From the NCBI GenBank assembly GCA_027318945.1, contig DAHVOF010000103.1, forward strand, positions 1-7,115: a stretch of DNA of 7,115 nt, read 5' to 3'. Positions 5,719 to 7,115 of the stretch are shown here, one piece after another. The translations under genes and the position numbers were made by a program. Below the pieces are notes generated by a model. It was not told the origin of the DNA. It made no database searches and saw only the letters and a list, made by a program, of their open reading frames with translations. Positions within the stretch are counted from its first letter, which is position 1. Every line of letters begins with the position of its first letter. Origin of the DNA: Actinomycetota bacterium (GTDB lineage Bacteria; Actinomycetota; Acidimicrobiia; Acidimicrobiales; Acidimicrobiaceae).

Positions 5719-6315
5719 CTAGTTAGAAAGATCCGTACCTGCCTGATCTCGAGCCTCAAACGTGTACATACGTTCAACATACTTAGCAACTATGTCAAAC
5801 TCCAAATTCACGCTCTCACCCACTTGTCTAACTCCCAGTGTAGTCACCAAGCTAGTGTGTGGAATAAGCGAGACCCCGAGGAAGTCAGGACCAGCTTCGA
5901 TGACAGTCAATGAAACTCCGTCTATGGCAATCGAGCCCTTTGTAACCACATACTTCGCGAAATTAGGATCAAATCCGACTACTAGATCTGGTGCGGCCCG
6001 TCGAACTAAGCCAACGGTATCCACATGTCCTTGAACAATATGCCCTCCCAGGCGATCGGACACCTTCAGCGGCTTTTCGAAATTGACACCGTCCCCTGAA
6101 TTCAGAAAATTGAGGTTTGTTCGCGAAAGAGTTTCCTCAATTACATTCGCCGTCCAATCATGGCCATTGAACTCCACCACCGTCAAACAACAGCCGTTCA
6201 CTGCGATTGACTCTCCCACTGAAAATGTCACTCCAGAGTCAGGCCAATTGAAGGTGAACCTGTCTCCATCTCTGGATCGAAACGAACCATAGCCTTCGAC
6301 TAATCCAGTGAACAT
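5719..6315 (-). CDS. ribE: Riboflavin synthase, alpha subunit
   Basis: This enzyme dismutates two lumazine molecules into riboflavin and the pyrimidine precursor, the last step of the pathway; it acts as a trimer. The 198 residues form two lumazine-binding repeats. Repeat one (1 to about 95) begins with the hallmark MFTGLVE and has SIAVNGCCLTVV (36-47). Repeat two (about 96-190) has the matching SIAIDGVSLTVI (128-139), with GGHIVQGHVDTVG (90-102) between them. The internal match of these segments is characteristic of the family. GGAGG lies 6 bases before the ATG. It lies 41 bases after ribD and is nearly joined to ribBA. Some naming schemes call this gene ribC. The last 10 residues or so are a polar tail. 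Confidence 0.97.
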   Translation of the reverse strand: MFTGLVEGYGSFRSRDGDRFTFNWPDSGVTFSVGESIAVNGCCLTVVEFNGHDWTANVIEETLSRTNLNFLNSGDGVNFEKPLKVSDRLGGHIVQGHVDTVGLVRRAAPDLVVGFDPNFAKYVVTKGSIAIDGVSLTVIEAGPDFLGVSLIPHTSLVTTLGVRQVGESVNLEFDIVAKYVERMYTFEARDQAGTDLSN

Positions 6316-6356
6316 ATAATGCCTCCAATAGTTTCTGAAACCAGCTTATGGGGTGG

Positions 6357-7115
6357 TCAGAGCGACTGAATCAATTCGGAGGCCCGCCTAGACCAGGCGA
6401 TGATCTCGATGTCATTTCCGAAGGTGGCCACGCTCTTTAGAACAAGTCTTGTCAACTCGTTGACCGTAGTCGCACCGTGCCCTGAAAATGCCGATATTCC
6501 ATCATCTCCTCCATGGATGGCCGGAGCAACATGAAATACGTATTGATCCACTAAATCCGCATCGTAAAAGCTCTTGGCGATTGTGGCGCCGCCTTCGACA
6601 AGGATCTGGATCGTATCTCCGCCGCCTAGCGACTCGACAAACTCGACGGGCGTCCCGTGAAACTCTTGCGCCGGAAGAACCTTAGCATTAGGGGGTATTT
6701 GCCCAAACACAACCCTCATGGGCGTCCTAACAGCACCAGACATTCGGACCGTTAGCCTCGGATCATCAACCGCTATGGTATTTGCTCCAACGGTGATCAC
6801 ATCAGACTCAGCTCGAAGGAACTGGACCCGCCGCCTGGCTTCTTCTCCCGTAATCCAGTTCGAGCTTCCGTCATTTGCCGCAATGCGTCCATCCAGCGTA
6901 ATCGCCATCTTTAGCACTACCCACGGGAGGCCTGTAGCCCTTTGCTTGAGATAAGGGGCCAACTGAACTTTGACAGCATCCTCGGCCACTCCGACGATGA
7001 CTTCTATGCCATGCTCCCCCAGAAACTTGATACCTTTGCCGCGAACTCGAACGTCGGGATCGATCACGCCTATGACCACCCGGCTCACACCAGCTTTTAC
7101 TATCGCATCTACGCA
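6357..7115 (-). CDS. ribD: Riboflavin biosynthesis protein RibD, C-terminal part (5' end outside window)
   Basis: RibD deaminates the GTP cyclohydrolase II product and then reduces its ribose side chain with NADPH. The frame is open to the window edge, so the GTG at 7088 is internal and 252 residues of the full protein are seen. The first visible codons, CVDAIVKAGVSRVVIG and DPDVRVRGKG, are the end of the cytidine-deaminase-like domain; the leading Cys probably is the last zinc ligand of the PC-x-C site. The reductase domain follows with PWVVLKMAITLDGRIA, the SNWITGEEARRRVQFLRAESD block, VGANTIAVDDPRLTVR and ILVEGGATIAKSFYDADLVD. Both domains are thus in one protein, as usual in bacteria. It is the most upstream rib gene seen; any FMN riboswitch or promoter would lie beyond the window. 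Confidence 0.96.
   Translation of the reverse strand, partial: CVDAIVKAGVSRVVIGVIDPDVRVRGKGIKFLGEHGIEVIVGVAEDAVKVQLAPYLKQRATGLPWVVLKMAITLDGRIAANDGSSNWITGEEARRRVQFLRAESDVITVGANTIAVDDPRLTVRMSGAVRTPMRVVFGQIPPNAKVLPAQEFHGTPVEFVESLGGGDTIQILVEGGATIAKSFYDADLVDQYVFHVAPAIHGGDDGISAFSGHGATTVNELTRLVLKSVATFGNDIEIIAWSRRASELIQSL

Noticed and set aside
5762..6034. Plus-strand open frames opposite the rib genes
   Set aside because: These and the other antisense frames show no family motifs or ribosome binding sites and lie opposite genes with clear conserved motifs; they are by-products of those genes' codons.
6316..6356. FMN riboswitch inside the rib operon
   Set aside because: The gaps between rib genes are at most 41 bases, too short for this aptamer, and no conserved core is visible; any such element would be upstream of ribD outside the window.

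Overview
The window is a stretch of housekeeping chromosome, most likely from an actinobacterium and possibly of the Acidimicrobiia type. The pointers are the order DUF1844 gene / infC / rpmI / rplT / TrmH-family methyltransferase, a riboflavin operon running into a long-form hisG, and a variant cold-shock-domain protein with a PFHC...ADGSRTI motif. Base composition looks close to balanced by eye, lower than in most cultured actinobacteria. The lineage call is inference from gene content, not from a search.

Layout: all genes but one are on the minus strand, so transcription runs from high to low coordinates. From the right edge these are ribD (its deaminase end lies outside the window), ribE, ribBA and ribH, then hisG and a small cold-shock-domain gene. 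Gaps are short (0 to 41 bases), consistent with one transcript. A DUF1844 gene on the plus strand (2466-2819) converges on the cold-shock gene, and the two stop codons overlap in one CTAG. A divergent intergenic region (2247-2465) separates it from a second minus-strand operon: infC, rpmI, rplT and a TrmH/SpoU RNA methyltransferase gene.

Function: RibD, RibE, RibBA and RibH together cover the committed steps from GTP and ribulose 5-phosphate to riboflavin; only the RibD phosphatase partner step is not represented. HisG begins histidine synthesis and shares phosphoribosyl and purine chemistry with that pathway. The second operon supplies initiation factor IF3, ribosomal proteins L35 and L20, and an RNA 2'-O-methyltransferase.

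I see no mobile element, CRISPR array, tRNA or rRNA, and no evidence of a new system. The points worth attention are local: an in-frame TAG in the middle of hisG, an infC frame whose only plausible start is AUA behind a well-placed ribosome binding site, a perfect 11-bp hairpin at the start of the methyltransferase gene, and family-like residues upstream of that gene's only canonical start codon.
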